DNA from: Pseudanabaenales cyanobacterium
GTDB taxonomy: Bacteria > Cyanobacteriota > Cyanobacteriia > Phormidesmidales > Phormidesmidaceae
Assembly (NCBI GenBank): GCA_022360135.1
Contig: JAKSDM010001605.1
Span: 1-5,645, forward strand
DNA: 5,645 nt
Direction: 5' to 3'
The translations under genes were made by a program, and so were the position numbers. Positions 5,336 to 5,645 of this stretch are shown here, piece by piece. Under the pieces are notes generated by a model. It was not told where the DNA came from and made no database searches. It saw only the letters and a program-made list of their open reading frames with translations. How positions within the stretch are numbered: the first letter of the stretch is position 1; each line of letters opens with the position of its first letter.

Positions 5336-5416
5336 TTACAGCAAAGGATTTTGGCCTTGATGAACATTCCAGAAGCTATCTATGAATTTCCGTGAGGACG
5401 CCACTAATTTACAAAA

Positions 5417-5435
5417 TCAGCGAAAAGTCAGCGAA
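5417..5435. repeat. Tandem TCAGCGAA pair
   Basis: TCAGCGAA occurs at 5417-5424 and again at 5428-5435, an 11-base period, just downstream of the amidase stop. It could be part of a short intergenic repeat, or chance. No hairpin with a T-run is present, so I do not see a terminator for the amidase. Confidence 0.35.
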
Positions 5436-5454
5436 CCGACAGTAAGTTAGCGCC

Positions 5455-5645
5455 CTATTTGATGTAGTTCAAAATCCCCTCCGCGATCGCATCCGCCAGT
5501 TGGATCCGCGCCGTCGGATCTCTGAGTCGAGCCGCATCTTCTTGTCCGGTGACAAACCCAGTTTCCACCAATACCGCAGGCATAGAGGTATAAAGTAAAA
5601 CATAGAAACGGGATTGACGTAACCCGCGATCGAGCATGCCTGTTC
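5455..5645 (-). CDS. N-acetylmuramoyl-L-alanine amidase, C-terminal part (5' end off the right edge)
   Basis: The frame is open from the window edge to TAG at 5457-5455; 62 complete codons are visible. The sequence DRGLRQSRFYVLLYTSMPAV followed by LVETGFVTGQEDAARLRDP is the end of the Amidase_3 domain, the zinc enzyme that cuts the bond between N-acetylmuramic acid and L-alanine in peptidoglycan. The Glu in LVETGF is the conserved catalytic acid near the domain's end. The final helix (QLADAIAEGILNYI) closes the domain. In cyanobacteria these enzymes act in the periplasm in cell separation and septum remodelling. The Met at 5637 is internal to the domain and is not the start. Codon use is more GC-rich than the TPR and ABC genes. 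The exact paralogue cannot be told from this part. Confidence 0.88.
   Translation of the reverse strand, partial: TGMLDRGLRQSRFYVLLYTSMPAVLVETGFVTGQEDAARLRDPTARIQLADAIAEGILNYIK
5483..5490. repeat. HIP1 octamer GCGATCGC
   Basis: This highly iterated palindrome is over-represented in many cyanobacterial genomes. Here it lies within the amidase coding sequence (Ala-Ile-Ala), and one-off variants occur at about 3997 and 5624. It supports the assignment of the host. Confidence 0.7.

Noticed and set aside
5417..5435. TCAGCGAA pair as the start of a CRISPR or iteron array
   Set aside because: There are only two units with a 3-base gap and no further copies.

Overview
The window looks cyanobacterial. 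A HIP1 octamer (GCGATCGC) lies at 5483-5490 and related GCGATCGA sites occur elsewhere. The insertion-sequence relics are of kinds common in cyanobacteria, and the right edge carries a cell-wall amidase typical of the phylum. Most of the chromosomal sequence is AT-rich; the large insertion sequence and the amidase are visibly richer in GC. Genus cannot be decided from the sequence.

Layout from left to right. (1) 1-718, minus strand: the start of a secreted or membrane-anchored TPR-type protein, running off the left edge. (2) 719-968: non-coding DNA with two small inverted repeats. (3) 969-1234: the right end of a decayed ISL3-like element on the plus strand. Its transposase remnant is interrupted by a 91-bp palindromic MITE-like insert with TACCAA ends. 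(4) 1408-4728, minus strand: one gene for a 611-residue membrane-fused ABC exporter, cut in two between its transmembrane part and its Walker A motif. The cut is caused by (5) a complete 1476-bp ISKra4-like insertion sequence at 2106-3581, with 24-bp imperfect inverted repeats and a 9-bp target duplication. Removing the element and one duplicate restores the ABC reading frame exactly. The element's transposase has one in-frame TGA inside its zinc ribbon, where a tryptophan is expected. (6) 4729-5105: sequence of unclear origin, with a short minus-strand ORF that has a helix-turn-helix look and a compound inverted repeat. (7) 5106-5335: the 3' end of an IS1-family transposase relic with a one-base frameshift. 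(8) 5455-5645, minus strand: the C-terminal end of an N-acetylmuramoyl-L-alanine amidase that starts beyond the right edge.

The genes do not form a working operon as they stand. The region is an insertion hotspot, with at least three IS families plus one MITE-like element in 5.6 kb. The exporter (possibly peptide-type) has been split recently enough that its frame and target duplication are intact. I found no CRISPR array, tRNA, rRNA or convincing terminator. I see no strong candidate for a new defence or biosynthetic system. The most informative features are the nested MITE, the perfectly reversible ABC disruption, the transposase nonsense codon and the accidental ATGA coupling at the insertion junction.
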